Positions 8,470-16,847 of a DNA stretch of 64,000 nt are shown piece by piece. The stretch spans positions 1 through 64,000 of the forward strand of contig CAZLWV010000022.1 of assembly GCA_964563135.1 (NCBI GenBank), in the 5' to 3' direction. Each line of letters opens with the position of its first letter. Within the stretch, counting starts at the first letter, position 1. Both the position numbers and the translations under genes were made by a program. The stretch comes from JAAYAY01 sp964563135 (GTDB lineage: Bacteria > Planctomycetota > Planctomycetia > Pirellulales > Thermoguttaceae). The notes under the pieces were generated by a model that was not told the DNA's origin, did no database searches, and worked only from the letters and a program-made list of their open reading frames with translations.

Positions 8470-9285
8470 ATGAGCGACATTCGTCGGAGGGACTTGATCG
8501 GTTATCTGGGAGTGGCTGTGGGGAGCAGCATTGCGTCTGGGAGTCTGCACGCGGCAGAAGCATTGCCCGTGCACCCCGAACCGCCGGCGGCGGGTGGCCG
8601 CACGGCATGGACCTATGCGACGATCGAGCCTGCCCACGCAGGCAAGAGAGTTTATGAGATCTTCGGGCAAGGTGGCTGCATGTACGCGGCCTTTGGCGGG
8701 ATACTTGACTGCCAGAGGGCAGAGGCCGGAAATTCGTTTCCCGAATTTCCGTTGCACATGATGAGATACGGGGCGGGTGGAGTCAGCGGTTGGGGAACTC
8801 TATGCGGGGCGCTGAACGGGGCTGCTGCCATCATTGGGCTATTTGTGGCTGACAAACAAGGACGCGATCGGCTCATCAATGACCTGTTCTCCTGGTACGA
8901 GAGCACGAGGCTGCCCAGGTACCACCCCGACGCGGCCGATGGGCCAGCGGAGATCATGGCCACCACATCCCGGTCGGTCCTATGCCATATGTCGGTGGGA
9001 ATCTGGTGTCACGAGACTGGTGCCAAGGCTGACAGCAAGGAGAAGACGGAGCGTTGCCGGCGATTGACGGTGGATGTTGCCATGAAGACCGTCGAACTCC
9101 TGAATGCGTACCATCTGGGCGGCCAAGCCGAGCCGGAATCGGGTGCCACGGCTCCAGCAGGCCCGGAGCCGAAAGCGGAGACTATTCCGGGCGAGGCGAT
9201 AGGGAAAATGCGGTGTGACTGCTGCCACCAGCCTGGAGAGAGCCACGTGAACGTAGGAAGCTTGTCCGGGAAGCAAAGGGAATGA
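8470..9285 (+). CDS. exported C_GCAxxG_C_C / split-Soret-like redox protein
   Basis: 271 aa. The N-terminus RRRDLIGYLGVAVGSS is a twin-arginine-like signal ending near SLHAAEA. The body has Cys-rich motifs of the C_GCAxxG_C_C family: GGCMYAAFGGI near residue 70, LCGALNGAAA near 115 and SVLCHMSVGIWCHE near 175. A CDCCH (CxxCH pattern) near residue 245 could attach a c-type heme, as in split-Soret cytochromes, whose members pair this domain with heme motifs. It probably acts in the periplasm in electron transfer; substrate unknown. It is 25 bases behind the ArsR-type gene, which suggests metal-regulated expression. ATG 8470 is supported by the signal peptide; the upstream frame overlaps arsR out of phase. 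Confidence 0.75.
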   Translation: MSDIRRRDLIGYLGVAVGSSIASGSLHAAEALPVHPEPPAAGGRTAWTYATIEPAHAGKRVYEIFGQGGCMYAAFGGILDCQRAEAGNSFPEFPLHMMRYGAGGVSGWGTLCGALNGAAAIIGLFVADKQGRDRLINDLFSWYESTRLPRYHPDAADGPAEIMATTSRSVLCHMSVGIWCHETGAKADSKEKTERCRRLTVDVAMKTVELLNAYHLGGQAEPESGATAPAGPEPKAETIPGEAIGKMRCDCCHQPGESHVNVGSLSGKQRE

Positions 9286-9333
9286 CGCGGACGTTTTGTC
9301 GCGGAGGCAGAGTGGCCACCCGGCAGTCGATAA

Positions 9334-9567
9334 TCACGATGGGTATCGGCGGTTCTGTGGCGTGACGGTTGTTCGAGGCAACAGGCGACGCTTGCCGAAC
9401 GTCTGGGGTACAGACGGCTGGACGGTCATCTTGCCGTTGAGGATGTCAAAGGCAAGATGTTCCTCGCCTCCCGCGACGGGGCCGACCACGCGTTTGAGGG
9501 CTGCGACTTTCTCTGCACAGTCCATGCCGACAATCTTGAACTGCAGCGGCAATTGTGGAGACTTCAT
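9334..9567 (-). CDS. short heavy-metal-associated (HMA-like) protein, possibly truncated
   Basis: 77 aa with GGAGG placed just before ATG 9567. The first ~50 residues look like an HMA fold as found at the N-terminus of Zn/Cd/Pb ATPases: FKIVGMDCAEKVAALKRVVG, then LAFDILNGKMTVQ. The usual GMDCxxC second cysteine is missing (GMDCAEK, as in some CadA/ZntA N-terminal repeats with Glu). The protein stops where an ATPase would continue, and the last ~25 residues are unlike the family. It is therefore either a stand-alone metal chaperone or a remnant of a P-type ATPase. Last gene of the RND efflux operon. Confidence 0.6.
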   Translation of the reverse strand: MKSPQLPLQFKIVGMDCAEKVAALKRVVGPVAGGEEHLAFDILNGKMTVQPSVPQTFGKRRLLPRTTVTPQNRRYPS

Positions 9568-9595
9568 GGTTACCTCCCGTCACGGCTACCACGGT

Positions 9596-9817
9596 TCACG
9601 GAAGATCCGTGACAACCTGCTCGGTCTCTCCCTCCTCATGGTCGTGACCGGCGTGGTCCGCTGTATGCTCGCTATGGTCGTGGCCGTCCCCCTCGTAGTG
9701 ACCGGTTGATTCGGGCGTGCAGGCAGCGGGCGTGTCGGAACCGCTGCAACCAGGCAAGGCAACCAGGGCGGCAGCGCCGAGAAAGACGGCGGCAAGTTGA
9801 AACACGGTACGAGTCAT
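9596..9817 (-). CDS. His-rich lipoprotein, putative periplasmic metal binder
   Basis: 73 aa. Signal peptide with lipobox LPGC, so the mature protein starts at Cys24 and is lipid-anchored. The mature part is nearly all His/Asp/Glu (GHDHSEHTADHAGHDHEE), a typical low-specificity metal-binding tail. ATG 9817 overlaps the RND pump stop by four bases (ATGA), so it is translationally coupled to the pump. It likely hands metal to, or buffers metal for, the efflux system. It resembles no named chaperone such as CusF, which has a conserved beta-barrel. Confidence 0.8.
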   Translation of the reverse strand: MTRTVFQLAAVFLGAAALVALPGCSGSDTPAACTPESTGHYEGDGHDHSEHTADHAGHDHEEGETEQVVTDLP

Positions 9818-12800
9818 CCGTTTCCTTCTCCCGCTTCCTTCAATTCGATCTCAGCGTGATGGTCATCGACGATCCGCTGCCCGGCCTTCCGTCCGATCGT
9901 CCAGAACAGAGCCGGTCGCACGAAGAACTCCAGAAGCGTGCTGCTGACGAGTCCGCCGATGATGACGGTGGCTACCGGATAGAGGATCTCCTTGCCCGGT
10001 TGGCCGGCGGCCAGCGCCAAAGGGACCAAGCCGATCCCGGCCGTCAGGGCCGTCATCAATACGGGCGCCAGGCGCTCCTGGCCGGCCCGCACGATCATCT
10101 CGCGCGACCAGGTTTCGCCCTCGTACTTCACCAGATGCAGGTAATGGTCGAGCAGCAGGATGCCGTTGCGAGTGGCGATGCCGCACAAGGAAATGAATCC
10201 CACCATGCTAGCAATGGTCAGTGTCTGGCCGGTCCAGAGGATTGCGCCGACCGCCCCGATGAAGGCCATTGGCAGCGCAGCCATCACCTGGAGTGCGAAG
10301 TTGACGGAGCGGAACATGGTAAAGAGCACGAGGAACATTCCGGCCAGCGACAACGTGAACAGGACGGCGATCATCTGCGAGGCCGTCTGTTGGCTTTGGA
10401 ACTGTCCTCCGTAGTCGATGAAGTAGCCGGTCGGCAGCGACTTCTGCAGTGGCTCGAGCCGTGTTTGAATGTCGCGCACGACATCGACCAGGCCTCGGCC
10501 CGCGGTATTGCATTGCAGGACGATCCGGCGGCGAACCTTTTCCCGGTTGATCGTGTTGGGTCCGCCGGCCTGATAGATCCTGGCAACCGACGATAAAGGT
10601 GTTGTGCCACCCTCGGGCAAATCGAGCGACATGCGGCTCAGGGCTTCGAGGTTTTCGCGGTAGCGCTCCTCGAGCCGCACAAACAGATCGAAAGTCCGCT
10701 GTCCCTGGAGCACTTCCGAGATGACCCGGCCGTGCATGGCCGTCTCGATGGATTCGTTCACGTCGTCCGGTTGCAGGCCGTATTGGGCCAGCTTGTCTCG
10801 ATCCAGTTCGATACAGAGCTGCGGGATGGAGATCTGCGGCTCGGGGACCAGGTCTTTTACGCCCGGCACGCCGGCCACGATGGTCTGCATTTCCTTGATC
10901 TTGGCCCGCAGCACGCTGAGGTCGTCGCCGTAGAGCTTGATGGCCACTTGTGCCTGGACACCGGAGAGCATGGCCGAGATCAGGTGGGCCAAAGGCTGTT
11001 CGACACTGGTAACGATCCCAGGAATGTCGGCCATCGCCTCGCGGATGTCGTCGAGGACTTCCTCGCGGGTTCGCCCACTCTGGGGATTGAAGTTGATGAT
11101 GACCTCGCTCATGTTGACGCCGATGATGTGCTCGTCGAGTTCGGCCCGGCCGGTTCGAACGACGAACCCTTCGACCCCATGGATCTTCTGGAGGCGTCGC
11201 TCGACCGTCTGTGCAACCTCTTTGGAGCTCTGAAGGGACGTGCCCGGCGGCAGGAGCACGTTGAGTTGGGCCACGCCCTCGTCAAAGGGCGGCATGAAGT
11301 CGCTCTGCATTCTCGACATGGCGATTCCGCTCACGGCGACCGCCACCACGGCGGCGACCAGGACTGGCTTCGGCATACGCAGGCTGAGGCCGATGACGCG
11401 AGCCGCCAACCATTTGAGCCCCCGCAGCAGCAAACTCTCCTTCTGGCGGTGGGTGACAGGGGAGTTGGGCAGAAGCCAATAGGACAACACGGGCGTGACC
11501 GTCAACGAGACGAGCAGGGAGGCCAGGATCGAGACGATGTAGGCGACTCCCAAGGGAGTGAACAATCGCCCTTCCATTCCGCTCAGTGCGAACAGCGGTA
11601 TGAAGACCAGCACGATAATCAGCGTGCTGAAGACGATGGAGTTGCGAATCTCCGCGCTGGCCCGAAATACGACCAGCAAGGCCGGCCTCGGGTCTGCGCT
11701 CTGACGGTTCTGTCGCAGCCGGCGGAAGATATTCTCCACGTCCACGATGGCGTCGTCGACGAGTTCGCCGATCGCGACCGCCAGGCCGCCCAACGTCATC
11801 GTGTTGATCGACATATCGAACCACTTGAACACCAGTCCCGTGACGACAATGGAAAGCGGAATGGCAGTGAGCGTGATGAACGTGGTGCGGAAATTGAGGA
11901 GGAATACGAAGAGGATGATCGCGACGAGGATGCCGCCGTCGCGCAGCGCGGCAATGACGTTTTCGATGGCCAGGTCGATGAACTTCTTCTGCTGATACAA
12001 CTCCGGGGCCATGCGGACGTCGGCCGGGAGCGAGGCCTTCAGTTCGTCTAAGGCGGCGGTAACACGCTCGGTCAATTGCCGGGTGTCGGTCCCCGGCTGC
12101 TTGTTGATCGTCAGGATCACGCAGGGTCCACCCGCGAACCGGCCGTCCGCTTGTCGGACAAAGGCGGAACTGTCGCCGCGTTTGACCTCCGGCCCCTCGG
12201 TCACGTTGGCCACCTGTGCCAGGAGCACCGGACGGCCACTGCGAATCTTCACCACCAGCTTGCGGAGGTCTTCGACCGACTGGATTCGTCCCAGCGATCG
12301 GACCAGCAGCTCGTTGGGCCCCTGCCCGTCCAGGTAACCGCCGGTAACATTGCTGTTGCTCCTCTGAAGGGCCGTTTCAACCTCGTGCAGGGTGACGCCG
12401 AAAGAGAGCATCGAATCGGGGTTGACGAGCACCTGGAACTGTTTGCGATCCCCGCCCATCGCAAAGACCTGCGAAACGCCGGGGATGGTCAAGAGACGCT
12501 GCCGAACGACCCAGTCCGCCAAGGTGCGGATTTCCATCGGACTGGTCTTGTCGCCTTCGCTCCACATGCCGACGATCATGATCTGCCCCATGATCGAGGA
12601 GATCGGGGCCAGTTGCGGTTTGACCCCTTCGGGCATCTGGTCGGCGATCAAGGAGAGCTTTTCGGCCACGATCTGGCGGTCGATGTAGATGTCGGTCCCC
12701 CAATTGAACTCCACGTTGACCACGGAGATACCGACCCCCGAGGAACTGCGTACTGCCTGGACGCCGGTGGCGCCGTTGAGGGCTGCTTCCATGGGACGGG

Positions 12801-12996
12801 TGATCAGGGTCTCGACTTCCTCGGGTGCCATGCCCGGCACTTCGGTCATCACGCTGACGCGAGGACGGTTCAGGTCGGGGAATACGTCGATGGGCAGCTG
12901 GTACAGTTGCCAGCCGCCATAGCCGAGCACGAGAAGTGCTGCGGCGATGACAAGCAACCGATGATGGAGCGCAAACCGGATAACGGCGCTGAGCAT
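9814..12996 (-). CDS. CusA/CzcA-family heavy-metal RND efflux pump
   Basis: 1060 aa, full length for the HME-RND family. An N-terminal membrane helix (residues 12-33) is followed by the porter motif FPDLNRPRVSVMTEVPGM, then two porter/docking halves each with six membrane helices. The TM4 sequence AIGELVDDAIVDVENIFRRL carries the acidic residues used for proton relay, in the CusA-like VDxAIV form. Neighbours are a CusB-type adaptor upstream and a His-rich lipoprotein downstream. Metal (Cu/Ag versus Zn/Co/Cd) cannot be fixed by eye. No CusC-type outer-membrane factor is encoded in the operon, so a distant TolC-like protein must complete the complex. Confidence 0.93.
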   Translation of the reverse strand: MLSAVIRFALHHRLLVIAAALLVLGYGGWQLYQLPIDVFPDLNRPRVSVMTEVPGMAPEEVETLITRPMEAALNGATGVQAVRSSSGVGISVVNVEFNWGTDIYIDRQIVAEKLSLIADQMPEGVKPQLAPISSIMGQIMIVGMWSEGDKTSPMEIRTLADWVVRQRLLTIPGVSQVFAMGGDRKQFQVLVNPDSMLSFGVTLHEVETALQRSNSNVTGGYLDGQGPNELLVRSLGRIQSVEDLRKLVVKIRSGRPVLLAQVANVTEGPEVKRGDSSAFVRQADGRFAGGPCVILTINKQPGTDTRQLTERVTAALDELKASLPADVRMAPELYQQKKFIDLAIENVIAALRDGGILVAIILFVFLLNFRTTFITLTAIPLSIVVTGLVFKWFDMSINTMTLGGLAVAIGELVDDAIVDVENIFRRLRQNRQSADPRPALLVVFRASAEIRNSIVFSTLIIVLVFIPLFALSGMEGRLFTPLGVAYIVSILASLLVSLTVTPVLSYWLLPNSPVTHRQKESLLLRGLKWLAARVIGLSLRMPKPVLVAAVVAVAVSGIAMSRMQSDFMPPFDEGVAQLNVLLPPGTSLQSSKEVAQTVERRLQKIHGVEGFVVRTGRAELDEHIIGVNMSEVIINFNPQSGRTREEVLDDIREAMADIPGIVTSVEQPLAHLISAMLSGVQAQVAIKLYGDDLSVLRAKIKEMQTIVAGVPGVKDLVPEPQISIPQLCIELDRDKLAQYGLQPDDVNESIETAMHGRVISEVLQGQRTFDLFVRLEERYRENLEALSRMSLDLPEGGTTPLSSVARIYQAGGPNTINREKVRRRIVLQCNTAGRGLVDVVRDIQTRLEPLQKSLPTGYFIDYGGQFQSQQTASQMIAVLFTLSLAGMFLVLFTMFRSVNFALQVMAALPMAFIGAVGAILWTGQTLTIASMVGFISLCGIATRNGILLLDHYLHLVKYEGETWSREMIVRAGQERLAPVLMTALTAGIGLVPLALAAGQPGKEILYPVATVIIGGLVSSTLLEFFVRPALFWTIGRKAGQRIVDDHHAEIELKEAGEGNG

Positions 12997-13033
12997 GGCA
13001 GAGAGTCCGGAGTCGAGTGTCGAGTGTCGAAAG

Positions 13034-13396
13034 CTAGATTGGCCGGCCTAAGAGAGACGCTTTCAGGCCGCTAAGCATGCGAGCCAACTCTTCGGCCCTG
13101 GTGTACAAATCGTCTCGCTCCGTCTGCGTCACCCGTGCCTGGCGATGCGCAATTTGCATTTGCGAGACCACTTCCATCAGGGATCCATAGGCAATTTCGG
13201 TGAAACGTGCGAAATTGTTGTCCGAGCCCCTTCCGCTCCCCTCGGCAATATTGGACGAGATCGACACCGACGCGCGTCGCATCTGGCTGGTCAACCCGAA
13301 CCGTTCTTCAACGGGGAAGTCGCGTGTGACCGCGTAGACCCGATCCGCGAAGTCAACAGCCTTCTGCCATACCTCCAGCTTTTCAAATCGAAACAC
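13034..13396 (-). CDS. four-helix-bundle protein (23S rRNA IVP / Avd-like family)
   Basis: 120 aa starting at GTG 13396 with AAGG upstream. The motif set EKLEVWQKAVDFADRVYAVT, FGLTSQMRRASVSISSNIAEG and a C-terminal helix is diagnostic of the S23/four-helix-bundle family, known as the protein of 23S rRNA intervening sequences and, in the Avd branch, as a retroelement accessory protein. Neither an rRNA gene nor a reverse transcriptase is nearby. It sits on the same strand between the RND adaptor and pump genes, a place where it has no obvious metal role, so it is likely a recent insertion. Function unknown. Confidence 0.85.
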   Translation of the reverse strand: MFRFEKLEVWQKAVDFADRVYAVTRDFPVEERFGLTSQMRRASVSISSNIAEGSGRGSDNNFARFTEIAYGSLMEVVSQMQIAHRQARVTQTERDDLYTRAEELARMLSGLKASLLGRPI

Positions 13397-13476
13397 GCCT
13401 TGCGTCCTTTCTCCTGCGTGGATGACCTTGATTCTGCGTCACCTCTGGCCCTCGCCCCTTGACTCCCGACTCTCGA

Positions 13477-14991
13477 CTAATGGTTGTGGCCTGCGTGGGG
13501 GTCGGGTGCACCACCGGCCTTGTTCTTCATCGCCAGGTGGACCTGGTAGGAACCGGAGACGATGACGCTCTTTCCGGGTGTCAGTGTGCCGTCGTTGGCT
13601 ACGACGGCGGAGAACTGGTCGCGGTACTCCACGCGGACGGCACGGCGATCGAAGTGGCCGTTGTTCTTCTCGAACACGTAGGTTTCCGGCCCCTCCTGCA
13701 CCAGCGCGCCGATCGGAAGCACGATCCGGTTGGCCCACTGTTCTACGGGAACCAGCAGACTCACGCGCTGGCCGGGCCTGAATTGCCAACTGGAGAAGCG
13801 GTGGCCGTCGGGCCGTTCACGGTCGCGAACCACGTGATTGGGTAGTTCCACGTAGAACAGGAAGGCCCGCGATTCGGGCTCGACCTTATTGGCCAGGTAC
13901 ACGATCTGCAGGCCGGGTATCGTTTGCGGCTCCTGCCCGGCCCGTTCGACGACCACCTTCACCGGCCAGTCATTCTTGGCGGCGTTTTCCAACAATAGCG
14001 AATCCTGCTCAAACGCCTTCCCTTGCACATAGAGCACGGCATGGTCGGCCAGCACGCAAAGCGCGTCGCCCACCTCCACATTCTGCCCCTCGGCCACCTT
14101 CAGTTCCTCGATCTGAAGCAATCGCGGGGTATCCGCTTTGCCAGGATCGCCGATTGTTTCAGGGACGACGACAGTCATTTCGCTGACCAGGGAACGCTTG
14201 GCCACAATTTCATCGACTTGGTTGTCCGAAAGCCCGTGGAGAAGCAGCCCTTGCCGCTGGGCTCGGAGAACACCTTCGAGTTTCTGGAGTTCGTACTGGT
14301 GTTCCAGGAGGGTCTTGCCCGCGATCGCGCCATCTGCGGTAACTCTCTCCAGGCGGGCAATCTCGCGTTTCACTACGTCCAGTTCTTCCGCGGTGCGGAG
14401 GTACTGGGCCTGGCCCTCGACAACCTCCTCGTGGGTCAGTCGCAAATCGAAGAGGGCCTGACCCGGGGTGACCGTTTCCCCCTGCAACGGCCTGATTCGC
14501 GTCACAACACCGGTTAGGGGAGCGGCAATCTGCACGGTCGATCTGCCCGGCCTCTCGACCACCATGGCGGGCACCGTGATCGTTCGCTCGAAAGACCGCA
14601 GCTCAACCGTGGCCAACTGCATCCCCACATTCTGCTGCGCCACGGGGCTGAGTTTTACCGCCTCGGTCTCAACGTGTTTGTGGTCTGCCATCTCCTCGGC
14701 GGAATGGTTGGATTCATCATGGCCGACCTCTTCGTCGCTGTCAGCGCCGGAAGCTTCGGGCTCGTGGTCGTGCCCCGCCTCGCCATCACGGTGAGCATCG
14801 GCCGCCTCGTTTGCATGGTCGTGGTCGTCGATAGGGGCCGGTTTGCCGCCAAGGGACGAGGCCGCAAGTTGTCGGAGTTCCGGCACACACAGGCCGGCTG
14901 CAACCAGTCCCACAACTGCCAGCAGCAGGGCTCCCAGGAGCCACCATCGCCGTCTCTGGGGCAACAATCGTCGATAGAATGAGAGATTCAC
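13477..14991 (-). CDS. CusB-type efflux RND periplasmic adaptor subunit
   Basis: 504 aa starting at GTG 14991. An N-terminal membrane anchor (residues 16-36) is followed by an unusual His/Asp-rich insert (residues ~55-105, e.g. DHDHANEAADAHRDGE). Then comes the adaptor body: a lipoyl/barrel-sandwich half (ITVPAMVVERPGRSTVQIAAPLTGVV in parts), a helical hairpin (residues ~195-265), the second half (VVVPETIGDPG) and beta-barrel domains ending in GKSVIVSGSYQVHLAMKNKAGG. The C-terminal DPHAGHNH adds more histidines. It links the inner-membrane pump to an outer-membrane channel. The His-rich segments suggest metal capture in the periplasm. Confidence 0.92.
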   Translation of the reverse strand: MNLSFYRRLLPQRRRWWLLGALLLAVVGLVAAGLCVPELRQLAASSLGGKPAPIDDHDHANEAADAHRDGEAGHDHEPEASGADSDEEVGHDESNHSAEEMADHKHVETEAVKLSPVAQQNVGMQLATVELRSFERTITVPAMVVERPGRSTVQIAAPLTGVVTRIRPLQGETVTPGQALFDLRLTHEEVVEGQAQYLRTAEELDVVKREIARLERVTADGAIAGKTLLEHQYELQKLEGVLRAQRQGLLLHGLSDNQVDEIVAKRSLVSEMTVVVPETIGDPGKADTPRLLQIEELKVAEGQNVEVGDALCVLADHAVLYVQGKAFEQDSLLLENAAKNDWPVKVVVERAGQEPQTIPGLQIVYLANKVEPESRAFLFYVELPNHVVRDRERPDGHRFSSWQFRPGQRVSLLVPVEQWANRIVLPIGALVQEGPETYVFEKNNGHFDRRAVRVEYRDQFSAVVANDGTLTPGKSVIVSGSYQVHLAMKNKAGGAPDPHAGHNH

Positions 14992-15159
14992 GGGTCGTCC
15001 TCAACCAACTGTGACACTGGGAAGCGGGAGTGGAGCACCGCAGCCTTGTCAGTGCGCACATGCACACGCATCGGCGCAACGACTGCGGCAGGCAACAATA
15101 GACCCGGACGTGCGCTGCGCGCAGCGTCAAGCCCAAGCCAATTCAACAAGAGCGCGCCG

Positions 15160-15603
15160 TCAAATCAGCAGGACTTGATTGGCCAGATGGAGCCGAACCG
15201 GCAGCAGAAGCCGGCCTGAAGCGAGAGCGGGTTGCTCGGAGAAACCGCCCACGAGCGCAGAATCGTCGGCGAGCACGGGCGTGACATGTGCCAGGCGAGG
15301 CAGGAGAAACGCCTTGGCGAGGGTGTCGCTGGCGGTGCGAAGATAGGAACACTTGACACCTTGGCACTCGTCGGTCCCGTGATGATGGTCGGTGGTTTGG
15401 TCTGGGTGGCCCGACGAGTGCCCGTCACAAGGCGCACTGGCGCCGTGCCCCATGCCACGGGAATGCCGCGCGTCGCAGGTCTGCGGACAATCGTGCGCAT
15501 GATGCGCGCAGCAACCGACGACGAGGTGAACCACCAGGATCGCGGCACTCAGATTGTTCAGTAGACCGGACACAGGAAGCCTCGGCTTGGCGGTAATTCG
15601 CAT
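15160..15603 (-). CDS. secreted Cys/His-rich protein of unknown function
   Basis: 147 aa from ATG 15603. A hydrophobic N-terminal segment (LNNLSAAILVVHLVVGCC) acts as signal or anchor and is followed by a dense Cys/His stretch (HHAHDCPQTCDARHSRGMGHG and GHPDQTTDHHHGTDECQG). The rest is ordinary and has no recognisable motif. It is the first gene of the efflux operon and is preceded by a perfect TATAAT. Metal binding is inferred from composition; no family is recognised. The start is uncertain because the frame is open to 15744, but the promoter position favours 15603. Confidence 0.6.
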   Translation of the reverse strand: MRITAKPRLPVSGLLNNLSAAILVVHLVVGCCAHHAHDCPQTCDARHSRGMGHGASAPCDGHSSGHPDQTTDHHHGTDECQGVKCSYLRTASDTLAKAFLLPRLAHVTPVLADDSALVGGFSEQPALASGRLLLPVRLHLANQVLLI

Positions 15604-15613
15604 CGACAGCGCA

Positions 15614-15658
15614 ATTATACTGTTCTGAGCCAAATCAATAATACCACTTGTGAGGTAT
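15614..15658 (-). promoter_or_regulatory. candidate promoter and dyad of the efflux operon
   Basis: On the minus strand a perfect TATAAT (15619-15614) ends 10 bases before ATG 15603. Just upstream lies the dyad ATACC-N8-GGTAT (15641-15658), covering the place of the -35. This geometry suggests a regulator-controlled, almost leaderless transcript. The dyad is short, so this remains a candidate. Confidence 0.4.
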
Positions 15659-15898
15659 GCACGGGTCAGGGATCGGCCAATAGACAAGTTTCCCGCCTCG
15701 GATGTACCAGGCGATTTGCCGGAACGTGCTGCGCAGGGAATCATGGGGTCTTGCGCACAAGCCGCGGATTGACCCCCCAGGCAAAGTGACGGCTCCGAGT
15801 CAGGCGTGTCGGCAATTGACCAGACCTCCGCCGCTTGCCGGCCTTTTGGGGTACTTCACCTGGCAGAAGTGTTACCCATCTTGCAGAGTCTGGTACAA

Positions 15899-16651
15899 TT
15901 ACACGATCTCGAATATGTAGACCAGATTGAAGTAGATACCAGCCAAGATGAACACCCAGCCCGTTGCCATGCGGGCCCACCACTCGACCTGGGAGAGGAT
16001 GTTGTAGGTCTTGCCGACGGCCTTGGCGCTGTAGGCTAGAAGACCGGCGACGACCAGGACCGGAAGGGCCGTGCCAATGCCGTAGATCAGCGGCAGGACC
16101 AGCGAGCCCCACGGGACGGACGCCTCGGGGAGGGCGATACCGACCTTCTCGAGCACGGCGGTGATCGCACCGGCCTCGGATCCCATGGTGAGGGCCAGGA
16201 GGCCGAAGAACCAGGCGGCCGAGGTAGGACAGAAGGAGACGGCAAAGAGGATGCCCAGCAGGAATGCCCCCCAGATTCCCATGGCATCGACCCGTTTCTG
16301 CATGCGGTCGCTCATCATGGCGCCGCCGGTGGTGACGGTGATCAGCCCGACCAAAAACATCCCCAGGAGGAGGAAGACCGGCCCGAGAACAAGGTGCATG
16401 TACTTCTGCAGGAAAACGGAAACGGCCGGGATCGACGCGGCCGTCGTGGTCAGAAACGTTGCCAGAGCCAGGTAGAGGATGCATCGTCCCAAGGTGTAAA
16501 GAAGGCCCGCGTGAATGACCGCCCGTGAGTCCTCCACCTTGCGCCCGATGTAGGAGACCGCGGCAATATTGGTTGCCAACGGGCAGGGGCTGATGGAAGT
16601 CAGAATGCCCAGGTAGAGTGCGGCTCCGACGTAAAGCAGGTAAACCAGCAA
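15899..16651 (-). CDS. arsG: ArsG-like (CcdA/DsbD-type) aromatic arsenical efflux permease
   Basis: 250 aa with about six membrane helices of the CcdA/DsbD type. The signature TSISPCPLATNIAAVSYIG at residues 17-35 and SFCPTSAAWFFGLL in the second half provide the two pseudo-symmetric Cys-Pro motifs. This variant, found next to ArsF-type proteins, is known as ArsG, the exporter for trivalent aminobenzyl arsenicals in the arsEFG system. Here two ArsF-like genes lie directly upstream on the same strand, which supports that reading. The alternative is a thiol-disulfide electron carrier feeding the neighbouring thioredoxin-like proteins. Confidence 0.75.
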   Translation of the reverse strand: MLVYLLYVGAALYLGILTSISPCPLATNIAAVSYIGRKVEDSRAVIHAGLLYTLGRCILYLALATFLTTTAASIPAVSVFLQKYMHLVLGPVFLLLGMFLVGLITVTTGGAMMSDRMQKRVDAMGIWGAFLLGILFAVSFCPTSAAWFFGLLALTMGSEAGAITAVLEKVGIALPEASVPWGSLVLPLIYGIGTALPVLVVAGLLAYSAKAVGKTYNILSQVEWWARMATGWVFILAGIYFNLVYIFEIV

Positions 16652-16677
16652 GGGAAGTCTCCGATCAGGGATGGAAG

Positions 16678-16773
16678 AATGGAATGCTGGATACTGGAAG
16701 GATAGAAAACGGGAAACGGAAACTGACCAAGAAAGTCACATCCAGGCTTTCCCCAACATTCCAGCATTCCATT
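16678..16773. repeat. 96-bp inverted-repeat element
   Basis: Exact 14-bp inverted repeat AATGGAATGCTGGA (16678-16691) and its complement (16760-16773), 68 bases apart, in the gap between the ArsF- and ArsG-like genes. It could fold in RNA and affect expression of arsG, or be a small non-autonomous element. The 197-bp gap has no gene. Confidence 0.6.
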
Positions 16774-16847
16774 ATTTTACCGTTTCCGGCTCCCATAGCA
16801 GGAACGGAACGAATCACGGCCGACCGTGAAGCTCCGGGGGCGCGGGT

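Noticed and set aside
10732..12051. 439-codon plus-strand frame across the RND pump gene
   Set aside because: Antisense shadow of the pump; composition is His/Asp-rich noise with no domain.
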